The notes: a model not told the origin generated them from the letters alone. 64,000 nucleotides of DNA from Methanosarcina sp. KYL-1 (GCF_024372725.1 NZ_VOUA01000004.1:62001-126000); one strand, 5' to 3'; counted from the stretch's first letter, positions 24,162-33,026 are shown. A program made the numbers and translations.

Positions 24162-27026
24162 ATGAATTCTGCAGATTTTAGCGGTGAGAAAACCGGGATT
24201 GATTGTGATGTTTTAAGGGAAAGCAGGGCCGAGCTGGAGTCCAGGGTCTCCCTGTCGGCTAAGATGCATGCTGTTCTGCGCCAGTACTTCGGATACACTT
24301 CTTTTCGCCCCCTGCAGGAAGATATCATCCGGGATGTCCTGGGCCGGAGGGACGTTTTCGTGCTCATGCCAACAGGTGGGGGCAAGTCTCTCTGCTACCA
24401 GCTCCCGGCCCTTCTGCAGGACGGGGTCACCATTGTTGTCTCGCCGTTGATTTCCCTGATGAAGGACCAGGTCGACGGGCTTGAGGCAAACGGGATTGCT
24501 GCGGCTTGCATGAACAGCACCCAGAGTTCCCGGGAAATCCGGGACGTGAAAACCGCTTTCCTTGAAAACCGGCTCAAAATCCTCTATGTTGCTCCTGAAA
24601 GGCTCATGATGTCCGAGACCCTCGCTTTTCTGAAGAAGGGGAAGGTCAGCCTCCTTGCAATCGATGAGGCACACTGCATTTCCGAGTGGGGGCACGATTT
24701 CCGGCCCGAGTACCGGAAGCTGAAGCTTCTGAGGGGGATGGATAAGGGTTTTCCGGGAGTTCCCGTGATTGCGCTTACAGCTACAGCAACCGAAAGGGTC
24801 CGAAAAGACATTATATCCCAGCTGGGCCTTGCAATCGATACGGAAAAAGGCCCGTACGTGGCAAGTTTCAACCGGAGCAACCTCTACTACGAAATCAGGC
24901 CCAAGAAAGAGACTTTTTCGGAAATCACGGACTACCTGCGCAGGCACAGGAGGGAGGCAGGAATCATCTACTGCCAGAGCCGGAACAATGTGGAAGCTCT
25001 TACAAAGAAACTGAACCTTGCGGGCTTCCGGGCCCTTCCCTACCATGCAGGCCTTTCCGATTCCGAGCGTTCCCGAAACCAGGAGCAGTTCATAAAAGAT
25101 GACGTGGACATCATCGTTGCCACAATCGCGTTCGGGATGGGGATTGACAAGTCCAACGTGCGCTTTGTTATCCACTATGACCTCCCCCGTAACCTTGAGA
25201 GCTACTACCAGGAAACCGGGCGTGGAGGAAGGGACGGGAGCCCCTGCGAATGCATCCTTTTCTTCAGCCGGGGAGACCGTTTCAAGATCGAGTACTTCAT
25301 TTCCCAGAAAACTAATGAAAAGGAAAAAGATGTGGCCCTGGTGCAGCTCAGGCAGATGGTGGCTTACTGCGAGAGCAATAAGTGCAGGCGCCAGGTACTG
25401 CTCGAGTATTTCGGGGAAAAAGCCCCCGGAGCCTGCGGGAACTGCGATTCCTGCCTCCAGCCAAAAGAGAGCTTTGACGGGACGGAAGCTGCAAAGAAAC
25501 TTATCAGCTGCGTCCAGGAACTTTCCCAGCGCTTCGGCACGAATTACGTCATCGATGTCCTTACGGGTTCAAGGACCAAAAAGATCAAGGAAAACCGCCA
25601 CGAGCGTCTCAAATCACACGGAATCGGCCGGGAATTTACAAAGGACCAGTGGCGAGCAATAGCTTCCGAAATGACCAATACGGGCCTGCTGGATGTCAGC
25701 GGAGCCCGCTACCCTCTCCTGAAACTTAACGCTATAAGCAGAAAAATTCTGCGGGGTTCGGAGCAGGTGGAACTCGTCTGCCCTGAGGGTTTTGTGCCTG
25801 AAGCCGAAGAAGCTTCCCAGTTCCCGGAAACTGAGGCCAAAGAACTTAAAAGGGCTGCAGGTAAAAAAGGTGCGCCTGGAAGGGTTGCACCTGAAAGAGG
25901 TTCGGGTGATAGGGGTGAATATGAAAGGGCTGCAGTTGATAGGGGTGAATATGAAAAGGATATGCTTCCGGCGGCTGCTGAGGGATATGCCAATGCTGTG
26001 GATATCCTGAAAAAAGAAAAAGCCAGAGAGGATGCGAAGTCACCCAATGAGCCTGACCCAATCCTTTTCGAACGGTTAAAGGCTCTCAGGAAACAGATTG
26101 CCTTGAAGAAGAATCTTCCTCCTTACATCATCTTTTCAGATACCAGCCTGAAAGAAATGGCATCAAAACTCCCGCGCAGCCATGAAGAATTCCATTCAAT
26201 CACAGGAGTGGGAGACCACAAGCTTCGGAAATATGGGGACATCTTCCTGCGCGAGATTGATAATTACCGCCTGGACTACGGGCTTGCGGCTCCAGAAAAG
26301 GCCGAAAGTATCACAGCTCCCGGAAATGGAACAACCGAACCTGGCAGGAAGTCCGGGGCCGGAACTGAAGCCAGGGCGCCTGAGGCTGGCAGTGGTGTTG
26401 AAATGTCTCTGCCTGAAAAAGGAGTCACAGGACCTGAAGCCACAGGACCTGAAGCCACAGAACCTGAAGCCACAGGACCTGAAGCCACAGGATCTGATGG
26501 AGTTTTTGCTTCTCCGGGAAAAAGGGAAAGAAAGGCAAGGTACCTGGATACGAGCATCCAGGAATGGTCAGAAGCTGGACTTCCCCGGGTACACCGGAAA
26601 GAGCTTGAAAACGAGCCTGTAAATGAGCTTGAAAATGAGCTTGAAAACGAGCCTGTAAATGAGCTTGAAAATGAGCTTGAAAATGAGCTTGAAGTTCAGA
26701 GGGAGCAGCCGGAGTCCCTTGAGATGACTTTTTCTCTCTGTAAACAGGGGCTGGGGATCAATGAAATTGCTGAAATCGAGGGCATTAGTGTCAGTAACGT
26801 TTGCAGGCAGCTTGAGCAGCTGGTACTTGCCGGTAAAATCATGGACATTGAGGGAATTATTGAAGGCACTTTCCATCCTGAGGGACAGCAGCGGATAAAA
26901 GCGGCCGTTGCAGGCCTGGAAAAAGAGCTTGATTCCATGCTTCGGGCAAGGCTGGGAGAGAATTCTACTGAGGAAGAATTGAGGCTTGCCAGGATGCTTC
27001 TCCTTTCGAAGTTATGTTTCCTTTAA
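24162..27026 (+). CDS. recQ: ATP-dependent DNA helicase RecQ, extended form
   Basis: 3'-5' DNA helicase of the RecQ family, acting in replication-fork and recombination repair. Motifs are intact: MPTGGGKSLCYQLPA (Walker A, near residue 70), DEAHCISEWGHDFRP (DEAH box plus aromatic loop, near 170), ATATERVRKDI, and QETGRGGRDG (motif VI, near 350). The zinc site CESNKC ... CGNCDSC follows. An HRDC domain (about 625-690) and a C-terminal HTH (QGLGINEIAEIEGISVSNV) complete it. Low-complexity repeats separate these domains, making it about 955 residues, far longer than bacterial RecQ (about 610). The ATG at 24162 has a GAGG ribosome binding site 5 nt before it; the TTG 15 nt upstream is less likely. 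It is convergent with the pilin gene, 8 nt apart. Confidence 0.93.
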   Translation: MNSADFSGEKTGIDCDVLRESRAELESRVSLSAKMHAVLRQYFGYTSFRPLQEDIIRDVLGRRDVFVLMPTGGGKSLCYQLPALLQDGVTIVVSPLISLMKDQVDGLEANGIAAACMNSTQSSREIRDVKTAFLENRLKILYVAPERLMMSETLAFLKKGKVSLLAIDEAHCISEWGHDFRPEYRKLKLLRGMDKGFPGVPVIALTATATERVRKDIISQLGLAIDTEKGPYVASFNRSNLYYEIRPKKETFSEITDYLRRHRREAGIIYCQSRNNVEALTKKLNLAGFRALPYHAGLSDSERSRNQEQFIKDDVDIIVATIAFGMGIDKSNVRFVIHYDLPRNLESYYQETGRGGRDGSPCECILFFSRGDRFKIEYFISQKTNEKEKDVALVQLRQMVAYCESNKCRRQVLLEYFGEKAPGACGNCDSCLQPKESFDGTEAAKKLISCVQELSQRFGTNYVIDVLTGSRTKKIKENRHERLKSHGIGREFTKDQWRAIASEMTNTGLLDVSGARYPLLKLNAISRKILRGSEQVELVCPEGFVPEAEEASQFPETEAKELKRAAGKKGAPGRVAPERGSGDRGEYERAAVDRGEYEKDMLPAAAEGYANAVDILKKEKAREDAKSPNEPDPILFERLKALRKQIALKKNLPPYIIFSDTSLKEMASKLPRSHEEFHSITGVGDHKLRKYGDIFLREIDNYRLDYGLAAPEKAESITAPGNGTTEPGRKSGAGTEARAPEAGSGVEMSLPEKGVTGPEATGPEATEPEATGPEATGSDGVFASPGKRERKARYLDTSIQEWSEAGLPRVHRKELENEPVNELENELENEPVNELENELENELEVQREQPESLEMTFSLCKQGLGINEIAEIEGISVSNVCRQLEQLVLAGKIMDIEGIIEGTFHPEGQQRIKAAVAGLEKELDSMLRARLGENSTEEELRLARMLLLSKLCFL
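26427..26495 (+). repeat. 15-bp tandem repeat in recQ
   Basis: Four near-identical units of GACCTGAAGCCACAG, plus flanking partial units, encode GPEAT/EPEAT pentapeptides in the linker after the HRDC domain. The reading frame is kept. Confidence 0.8.
26601..26696 (+). repeat. 36-bp tandem repeat in recQ
   Basis: Two 36-bp units beginning GAGCTTGAAAACGAGCCTG are followed by two 12-bp GAGCTTGAA subunits. They encode an ELENE(P/L)(V)NE acidic linker, probably helical, directly before the C-terminal HTH domain. Confidence 0.8.
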
Positions 27027-27034
27027 ACCGAAAG

Positions 27035-27466
27035 TCATGAGGAAATCTCTTTTCTGTAAATCTCCTTCTTTTTTTTCTCATCCTTTATCAGGAACAGGGC
27101 AGAATTTCCTTTTTCGATTTCAACTCCCTCAGGAAGGGAAATCTTCATCGCTCCTCCTACTTCGAGTACTGAAGGCTCTGCAGTTTCAAGTTTGTGCTCA
27201 ACTCCATTCTGGTAGAGATAAATCCCGTTTTTTCCTTCAAAATCGAGAGCGTCTCCTCCCAGGTGTTCAAGTTTCAGGGTATTTGAGTCAAGCACCTGGA
27301 CCTCGAGTTTTATGAACGCACCTGAATTGATGGCTCTTCCTGCACTTTCTCCTAAGAGTGCACCTACCAGCAGCAAACCCAGGATTGCAACAGCCAATAT
27401 TGCCGCCGCTACAAGCGCGCCAGGATTTACGGCTCTTTCATCTCTTAAAAATCCAGAGCTGGGCAT
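27035..27466 (-). CDS. Type IV pilin-like protein
   Basis: Protein of 143 residues with an archaeal pilin-like start. A short charged leader (FLRDERAVNPG) precedes an N-terminal hydrophobic helix (ALVAAAILAVAILGLLLVGAL), and a beta-rich C-terminal domain of about 100 residues follows. Such leaders are cleaved by prepilin peptidases, and a predicted one is encoded about 200 bp upstream on the same strand. A GGTGA ribosome binding site stands 4 nt before the ATG. No pilus assembly ATPase or platform protein is seen in the window, so it may be a minor pilin or a pseudopilin. It is tail-to-tail with recQ. Confidence 0.68.
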   Translation of the reverse strand: MPSSGFLRDERAVNPGALVAAAILAVAILGLLLVGALLGESAGRAINSGAFIKLEVQVLDSNTLKLEHLGGDALDFEGKNGIYLYQNGVEHKLETAEPSVLEVGGAMKISLPEGVEIEKGNSALFLIKDEKKKKEIYRKEISS

Positions 27467-27488
27467 GGTTTCACCAGATTTTTGAAAA

Positions 27489-27572
27489 TTGATTTCCAGT
27501 TCTTTATAAATTGATTTCAGTTCTTTATAAATTGATTTCAGTTCTTTATAAATTGATTTCAGTTCTCTAAAA
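27489..27572. repeat. 21-bp direct repeats upstream of the pilin-like gene
   Basis: Four copies of ATTGATTTCAGTTCTTTATAA with repeat starts near 27491, 27513, 27534 and 27555 (spacing 22, 21, 21). They lie just upstream of the pilin-like start, and each contains TTTATAAA, so each could act as a TATA box or regulator site. Confidence 0.75.
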
Positions 27573-27673
27573 TTAATATTATAATGTATAGATTTTTCAT
27601 GTATAAAAAAGTTACAATATTTCTGGTTTCTATAAATTAATTCTATTTTTCATGCCTGTGATTTTAAACAAAT

Positions 27674-28462
27674 TCAGGCAAAAAGCCTCAGGAAAGCAAA
27701 AAATTTCATTACAACATGAAATATAAGATCCCCTATCAAAGCTGTCATAATAAAGCCGGCTGTTATGGGAACCATGAACGGAAGCCCCGGGGTGACCCAT
27801 ATGAAGCTGTCCATAAGCCCGTTTTCCTCATGTGCCTCAAGCCGGGAAAGGACATTGGAGTTAAGCACTATTCCACTGCCTGCAAAGTGGGGTTTTAATT
27901 TTCCGTTCTTGAATTCAAAACGTTCGGCAAGCCTCAGGTGCCTGCCTTTTTCCAGGAGTACTCTCAGGTCTTTGATTTTTACCCTGTACGCGATGAGCAT
28001 GTAGAGAGGTTTTTTGAGCATCTCAGGATTGAAATGGAGGAGGTTATAGCAGAAAAGCCCCAGAGGGACAGCAGCAGTCAGAAAAAGGGCGTTTTCAAGG
28101 ACAGTCAAAGCAAAAAGCTTAATGGGAGGAACCCCCAGCAGGGGAAAGTTCAGGCCGTGGAATTCAAGGGTCGGATAAACAGGAACCAGGATTGCAAGCA
28201 CTACCAGGGCTTTCATATCCGCACCTCCGAAAACCTTTGCCTTAAAAAGGAGGTACGTAAGGGCAAAAATTAAAAAAAAAGAAAAGAGGAGGTGAAGGAT
28301 ATAGGGTGTCCCTCCCACCACTGCTTCATAGAGGACGAAACCTGAAAGGGAGAGGAGCATAAGCTTCCATACCCTGTTTGGGACCCTTCTTGTTGTAAGG
28401 TCCGTGTAAGAAGAATAGAGCAAGAAGGGCAGGCAGGCTGCCAGTTTTAATAATTCTATCAT
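27674..28462 (-). CDS. Prepilin/preflagellin peptidase (A24 family)
   Basis: Integral membrane aspartic protease of 262 residues that removes class III leaders from pilin-like proteins. The two active-site motifs are visible: YTDLTTRRVPN near residue 20 and FGGADMKALV near 78, each with the catalytic Asp. Several hydrophobic helices surround them, and the C-terminus ends in two more helices. An extra soluble stretch of about 60 residues (about 160-220) lies between helices. The partner substrate is probably the pilin-like protein encoded next on the same strand, with a 200-bp gap containing the 21-bp repeats. Confidence 0.82.
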   Translation of the reverse strand: MIELLKLAACLPFLLYSSYTDLTTRRVPNRVWKLMLLSLSGFVLYEAVVGGTPYILHLLFSFFLIFALTYLLFKAKVFGGADMKALVVLAILVPVYPTLEFHGLNFPLLGVPPIKLFALTVLENALFLTAAVPLGLFCYNLLHFNPEMLKKPLYMLIAYRVKIKDLRVLLEKGRHLRLAERFEFKNGKLKPHFAGSGIVLNSNVLSRLEAHEENGLMDSFIWVTPGLPFMVPITAGFIMTALIGDLIFHVVMKFFAFLRLFA

Positions 28463-28691
28463 GTTGAGAATTTTTCTGATTTTTTATTGTTTCTTTTTGT
28501 GATATTCTTATTCTTTTATGCCCATTTCCTGTATTTCAGTTCTTCCAGAACGTTTTTCCCGGCATTTATTATTTTTTCCTGCCTAGCAGGGTGTTCCTGC
28601 TTTTATTATTTTTTCCTGCTCATCCACTAATGCTCATCCACTAAGTTCCGTTTTTCATTCCGGGTGCGGGGCAGTTTCAGTTCGTTCCTGT

Positions 28692-29972
28692 TCAGAGCTT
28701 TTCCCACTTCTTGAGTTCCAGGATTTCTGAGAGGGTCCCGCCTCTCCTGATCTCATCGAAGATCCTTTTTTCGGTCTTGTAGACTTCTTTTGCCCGCCTT
28801 GCGATTTCGTAAGCCCTCTCTTTCGGGACTACTACAACTCCGCTTTCATCGCCCACTATATAGTCCCCAGGCTTTACAGTCTGGCTTCCGCAGGTGATTT
28901 CTGCGTTGATTTCCCCAAAACCTTTAGGGTCTCCTGCGTTCGGGACGGTGTTGCTGGTGTAGATCGGAAGGCCCAGTTTTTCCACTTCGTCAATGTCCCT
29001 TACCGCACCTTCGATCACCACCCCGGCTATGCCCTTGTTCAGGGAGCTTAAGGTTGCAAGCCCTCCCCAACAGGCGATGTCTTTGCTTTCGTTGTAAATA
29101 ACAATAACATCGCCTTCTTTTGAGATGTCAATGGCTTCCACGGTCTTGGCCCAGTCCCCGGCAAAGCTCTGTACCGTAACTGCAGTGCCGACCATCTTTC
29201 CCCTGACCAGGGGGTGGATGCCTTTCATTGCCCCTTTCCTGTGGATGGCGTCTGAAATGTTGGAGGTCGAAACTTCCCTCAGGATTTCCCGGATCTCTTC
29301 GTCCAGGGTCCCTCTGCCCCGGATCTCCACCGCATCCGGGGAGTCCACGCTCTGCCGGATTTTCCGGGCAGCTTCGGTTACGTTGTCCGAGCGGGTGATA
29401 TTCCCACCAACGATTACGATTTCCGCTCCGGCTTTTACTGCCTGTGCGGAACTTTCCGCATCAAGTCCTCCTGCGACAGCGAGCTTGACACCTACCTTTT
29501 CCGCAATCTCCATGAGGATTGTAACCGGGTCTTTCCCCATCATCTGCTGGTCAATGCCTACATGGACGTTGATGTAGTCCACTCCAAGGGCTTCAAGTTC
29601 TACGGCCCGGGTAACCGGGTCAGGTGCAGAGATCAGGTCGGCCATCAGCCTGACCCCGTACTTGTGGGCAGAGCGAAGCGCATCAAGCACTGTGGAGTCG
29701 TCTGCGCTCCCGAGAACGATTACAACATCGGCTCCGGCTTTTGCTGCCATTTCAACTTCCATGGCCCCCGTGTCCACGGTTTTCATGTCGGCCAGGATTG
29801 TCCGGTCTGGAAAAGCTTTCCGCATGGTGCGGATTGCGTCCATTCCTTCGCTTTTGATAAGGGGGGTCCCTATCTCAATCCAGTCAGCTCCCCCGGAAAC
29901 GGCTTCCCTCGCAATCTCTACCGAGCGGTCCAACTCCAGGAGATCAAGTGCAACTTGAATTATCGGAACTAT
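28692..29972 (-). CDS. 3-hexulose-6-phosphate synthase fused to RraA-like domain
   Basis: Fusion of about 426 residues. The first half (about 1-215) is a 3-hexulose-6-phosphate synthase (TIM barrel of the OMP decarboxylase group: DMKTVD near 60, YINVHVG near 135, AVAGGLD near 168). Run in reverse, such enzymes supply ribulose-5-phosphate and formaldehyde for pentose synthesis in archaea. The second half is RraA-like ([34 protein letters not shown]), related to aldolases and regulators of RNase E. The barrel's first strand and substrate Asp ([12 protein letters not shown]) lie upstream of the first TTG in frame (29933), so translation must start earlier. The only well-placed codon is ATA at 29972, three bases after GAGGTGAT. 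That start is inferred. Confidence 0.85.
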   Translation of the reverse strand: MVPIIQVALDLLELDRSVEIAREAVSGGADWIEIGTPLIKSEGMDAIRTMRKAFPDRTILADMKTVDTGAMEVEMAAKAGADVVIVLGSADDSTVLDALRSAHKYGVRLMADLISAPDPVTRAVELEALGVDYINVHVGIDQQMMGKDPVTILMEIAEKVGVKLAVAGGLDAESSAQAVKAGAEIVIVGGNITRSDNVTEAARKIRQSVDSPDAVEIRGRGTLDEEIREILREVSTSNISDAIHRKGAMKGIHPLVRGKMVGTAVTVQSFAGDWAKTVEAIDISKEGDVIVIYNESKDIACWGGLATLSSLNKGIAGVVIEGAVRDIDEVEKLGLPIYTSNTVPNAGDPKGFGEINAEITCGSQTVKPGDYIVGDESGVVVVPKERAYEIARRAKEVYKTEKRIFDEIRRGGTLSEILELKKWEKL

Positions 29973-29975
29973 AGT

Positions 29976-29983
29976 ATCACCTC
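29976..29983 (-). promoter_or_regulatory. Strong Shine-Dalgarno before an ATA start
   Basis: GAGGTGAT on the minus strand matches the archaeal anti-SD closely. It is followed by ACT and then ATA. In this frame a TGA overlaps the site, so the start must lie between here and 29933. The only standard start codon in that interval is the late TTG. Confidence 0.65.
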
Positions 29984-30385
29984 AAAAGGGAAACCGGGGC
30001 TACATGAATGAAGTGCCAGCGGAGTTCTTTTCCTGAACGGCTTCCCAATATTTTTTATTTTTCCATTATTATATTCCAGTTTTTATTCCCGTTTTTTATC
30101 ATCCTTATTTTTAATATGCAGATTCCTTATTATGTAAATTGCTTTTTGTTTTGTCTCATAACATCTATTAATCCTTAATTTTTTGGTTCCGAAACATGAT
30201 TAATTTTTTGATCCCCTTTATATCCTGTGCTTTTTAAGTGTGCTTTTTTACTGTACTTTTTAACTTCGTGTCATTTCGGCTCCGTAGAAATCCTGTTGTA
30301 TTTTGGAAGAGGGTCGGGGATGTGTCCGATTCCTGGTCCTGGTTAAGGCTGGTCTTTTTCTGTTTAATCATTCCCGGGGCTCTCA

Positions 30386-30411
30386 CCGCCCGCTGAGGCG
30401 GGCGGCTTTTT
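30386..30411 (+). terminator. Orphan hairpin plus T-run
   Basis: A perfect 8-bp stem (CCGCCCGC/GCGGGCGG) with a TGAG loop is followed by C and five T. No rightward gene lies within 3 kb upstream. The design resembles that at 7459-7484. Confidence 0.55.
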
Positions 30412-30482
30412 CCAGGTAAACTGAGAAAAAACGAATGAAAAATAAACTGTCGCCGATACCCTCCACTCTGATTTTGTATCTT

Positions 30483-30608
30483 GCTTTCTCCATTCTGCTT
30501 TCTTCATTCTGCTTTCTTCATTCTGCTTTCTTCATTCTGCTTTCTTCATTCTGCTTTCTCCATTCTGCTTTCTACGTTCTGTTTTCTACACCCTGTTTTT
30601 TACACCCT
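30483..30608. repeat. 14-bp tandem repeat array
   Basis: Nine units of GCTTTCTTCATTCT; the first six are nearly perfect and the last three drift (CTACGTTCT, CTACACCCT). It is strictly pyrimidine-rich on the plus strand. Confidence 0.85.
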
Positions 30609-30900
30609 GCCTCAAAGAAAATCATGACACGAAAGCAGTAAAAGGAATTTCTACTAATTTTTTTAGACATATTAAAGTATACTTTCTGGAAAAGCCGGTC
30701 GTCTTCGAAGACCGGTGAGAGTTCAGGTACCTGAAAAGCAGATTGAAAAAAGGTTTTCAAAGATAATTGGAAAGGGGAAATTACCCCTACCCTGTCATAA
30801 GAAACCCATCAAATTTTCCTTTCAGTTTGCAAGCCTCCGGGATGGAGCAGGCATTCCGAAATTTTTTTGGGGTAAGAGCGCTATTTATCTGTGGGGATAG

Positions 30901-31425
30901 ATTACGGACCAGAATTCAAAGAAGGATTCTAAAGCAAAAGCAGAATCCACAAAGGCAGAAGAATTTAAGGGTAAAGAGACAGAAGCGGAAGAATACATTA
31001 CCGAAGGGGAACGCAGGCAGTTGCTTTCGGCTTTGCATTCCAGGCTTTTCTGGGTAGGGCAGTACATTCCTCATAGTGTGGAACTTGAGGGGAAAAATTG
31101 TCCCCTTCATGAATATGTCTGGGAAATGATTCAGAAAGAAGAGATCACAGAAGAGGAAAAGAAGCAGATCGAAAACTGTATCGAGATCCTTTCGATAAAG
31201 GAAATGGAAGACGAAAAAGAACTCGAAGAAAAGCCCCTTACCAGGGAAGAGGCAAGGACACTCTATCACGAAACTGCAGGCTTGCTGCGCACAATCATGG
31301 ACCTCAGGGAAATCGAGGACGGAACAATGAAAGAGAATGCAAAGCGATTTCAGGAACAGTTTTTATCCCAGAGGGTGAAGGATGCCAAACTCTGGGTTGA
31401 ATTCCTCAAGAAAGTGAAGGAATGA
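30901..31425 (+). CDS. DUF5788 family protein, copy 1
   Basis: Soluble, charged, mostly helical protein homologous to the one at 33027. The shared core runs from EYI(T/S) through (L)(F/A)W(V/A)G(Q/K)(Y/K)IP, (T/E)xEEA...LY(H/E)E(T/A)xGLLR and a final KVxE segment. The frame is open from 30901 after a TAG stop. No ATG, GTG or TTG occurs before a TTG at 31021, which would cut off the conserved EYITEGERRQ segment. I therefore place the start at ATT (30901), four bases after GGGGAT; ACG at 30904 is the alternative. The acidic tail before residue 30 is Lys/Glu-rich. It precedes pyrB by 155 bp. The function is unknown. Confidence 0.6.
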   Translation: MTDQNSKKDSKAKAESTKAEEFKGKETEAEEYITEGERRQLLSALHSRLFWVGQYIPHSVELEGKNCPLHEYVWEMIQKEEITEEEKKQIENCIEILSIKEMEDEKELEEKPLTREEARTLYHETAGLLRTIMDLREIEDGTMKENAKRFQEQFLSQRVKDAKLWVEFLKKVKE

Positions 31426-31580
31426 ACGTGCAAACTTAACATAAATTCCTGAACCCCCCTGGAAAATCGCCTGAAAATCGCCTGAAAACCGGGGTAAAAC
31501 GGGGGTAAAAACGGGGTAAACTCACTTACAAAATTTTCGGAGCAAAGGTTATATCTCTGGGAATCCTTTATGAAAACTGA

Positions 31581-32507
31581 ATGTCATTTAAGAACCGACA
31601 CGTTATCTCAATGAAGGATTTTTCACGGGAAGAAATCGACCACGTCCTCGATACCGCCGAGAAACTTGAGTCTGTGGCAAGGGGCGAGGAAAAATCCAGG
31701 CTGCTTGACGGAAAAATCGTTGCTCTTCTTTTTTTTGAACCAAGCACACGGACCCGACTTTCTTTTGAGGCCGCTACCCAGAGGCTTGGGGGGCGGATTC
31801 TTAACCTGGGTTCCGTGGAGGCAAGCTCGGTTATGAAGGGGGAAAACCTTGCCGATACCATCCGCGTGATCAGCAACTATGCCGACCTTATAGTGCTGCG
31901 CCATCCTCTGGATGGTTCGGCGCAGATGGCTTCGGAATTCTCAACTGTGCCCATAATCAACGGTGGAGACGGCTCGGTCCACCACCCTACCCAGACCTTC
32001 CTTGACCTCTACACCATCCGCAGGGAAAGCCACCTTGAAGGCCTTAAGATTGCTATGGCAGGGGACCTGAAGTACGGGAGGACCGTGCACTCCCTGTGCC
32101 ACGCTCTCTCCCTTTACGGGGCGGAAATGACCTTTGTCTCCCCTCCGGAACTCCGGATGCCGCAGGAAATTGTCCGGGACCTTGAAAAGAAAAAGATCAG
32201 GGTAAAGGAGACAGATTCCTTCGAAGACATAATAGGGGACGTTGAGGTCCTGTACATGACAAGGGTCCAGAGGGAACGCTTCCCTGACCCTGAGGAGTAC
32301 GAAAAGGTCAAAAACAGGCTTAAAATCACAGGCGACCTGCTGAAAGGTGCAGACCCTTCCTTAAAGATCCTGCACCCTCTGCCCAGGGTAAACGAAATTG
32401 CTCCCGAGGTGGACTCAACTCCGCATGCATGCTATTTCCAGCAGGCCTTTTACGGGGTCCCTACCCGGATGGCGCTCTTGGCTCTTGCAATGGGGGTGAT
32501 TGAGTGA
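31581..32507 (+). CDS. pyrB: Aspartate carbamoyltransferase catalytic chain
   Basis: Catalyses carbamoyl phosphate plus aspartate to carbamoyl aspartate, the committed step of pyrimidine synthesis. The carbamoyl-phosphate motif FEPSTRTRLSFE is near residue 51, HPTQTFLDL near 134, and the aspartate-site LHPLPRVNEIAPEVD near 263. The length of 308 residues is standard. It overlaps pyrI by 4 nt, which fits coupled synthesis of the two chains of the allosteric holoenzyme. The upstream 155 bp contain short repeats (GAAAATCGCCT twice and CGGGGTAAAA-like units three times) that could affect expression. Confidence 0.97.
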   Translation: MSFKNRHVISMKDFSREEIDHVLDTAEKLESVARGEEKSRLLDGKIVALLFFEPSTRTRLSFEAATQRLGGRILNLGSVEASSVMKGENLADTIRVISNYADLIVLRHPLDGSAQMASEFSTVPIINGGDGSVHHPTQTFLDLYTIRRESHLEGLKIAMAGDLKYGRTVHSLCHALSLYGAEMTFVSPPELRMPQEIVRDLEKKKIRVKETDSFEDIIGDVEVLYMTRVQRERFPDPEEYEKVKNRLKITGDLLKGADPSLKILHPLPRVNEIAPEVDSTPHACYFQQAFYGVPTRMALLALAMGVIE

Positions 32508-32974
32508 AGGATAAGCGGGACCTTAAAATCCAGGCAATCGAAGAAGGGACCGTGATCGACCACATCAAGGCAGGGCAGGCCTTAAACGTCCTGCGCATCC
32601 TGGGGATCTCTTCGGGTTGTAAGGGCACGGTCAGTTTTGTCATGAACGCTCCCGGCTCCGGGGGCAGAAAGGATGTAGTGAAAATCGAAGGCAGGGAACT
32701 CAATGTTGCGGAACTCAACCGGATTGCCCTGATCTCTCCAAAAGCCACCATCAACATCATCCGGGACTTTGAAGTCGTTCAGAAAAACATGGTCGTGCTC
32801 CCCTCTTATGTTGAAGGCGTGGTCCGCTGCACCAACTCAAACTGCATCTCCAACAGCAGTGAACCCATAAAATCCAAATTTTCTGTGCTCCAGTCCGAAG
32901 ACGGCGTAGTCACCCTCCGCTGCCTCTACTGTGAACATGTAATTTCGGAAAATATCGCAGAGAATTTATTGTGA
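32504..32974 (+). CDS. pyrI: Aspartate carbamoyltransferase regulatory chain
   Basis: Regulatory subunit that binds nucleotide effectors and bridges catalytic trimers. The N-terminal allosteric domain is recognisable from IEEGTVIDHIKAGQAL and the middle from LNRIALISPKATINII. The C-terminal zinc domain has CTNSNC ... CLYCE, four cysteines as expected. It starts at GTG (32504), which overlaps the pyrB stop in GTGA. The length of 156 residues is normal. A DUF5788 gene follows after 52 nt on the same strand. Confidence 0.96.
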   Translation: MKDKRDLKIQAIEEGTVIDHIKAGQALNVLRILGISSGCKGTVSFVMNAPGSGGRKDVVKIEGRELNVAELNRIALISPKATINIIRDFEVVQKNMVVLPSYVEGVVRCTNSNCISNSSEPIKSKFSVLQSEDGVVTLRCLYCEHVISENIAENLL

Positions 32975-33026
32975 ATTTCAGATAAACTTATCCGGAATCT
33001 ATCGGGTTTTCGGGGGAACGCTTTGC

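Larger units (their letters stand above)
29984..30900. other. Long non-coding region with terminator-like hairpin and repeats
   Basis: About 900 bp of AT-rich DNA with no credible gene. It contains an orphan hairpin with T-run (30386-30411), a 14-bp tandem repeat (30483-30608) and an inverted repeat CCGGTC/GACCGG (30695-30715). Reading frames crossing the repeat encode only a periodic FCFLHSAF-like pattern and are not taken as genes. A rightward non-coding RNA ending at the hairpin is possible. Confidence 0.5.

Noticed and set aside
24213-25175. Leftward 320-codon frame inside recQ
   Set aside because: It mirrors the conserved helicase domain on the other strand and has no domain of its own.
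30435-30641. Rightward open frame of 68 codons rich in Phe and Leu
   Set aside because: It is produced by the 14-bp tandem repeat; the three-unit period gives a repeating peptide, not a natural protein.
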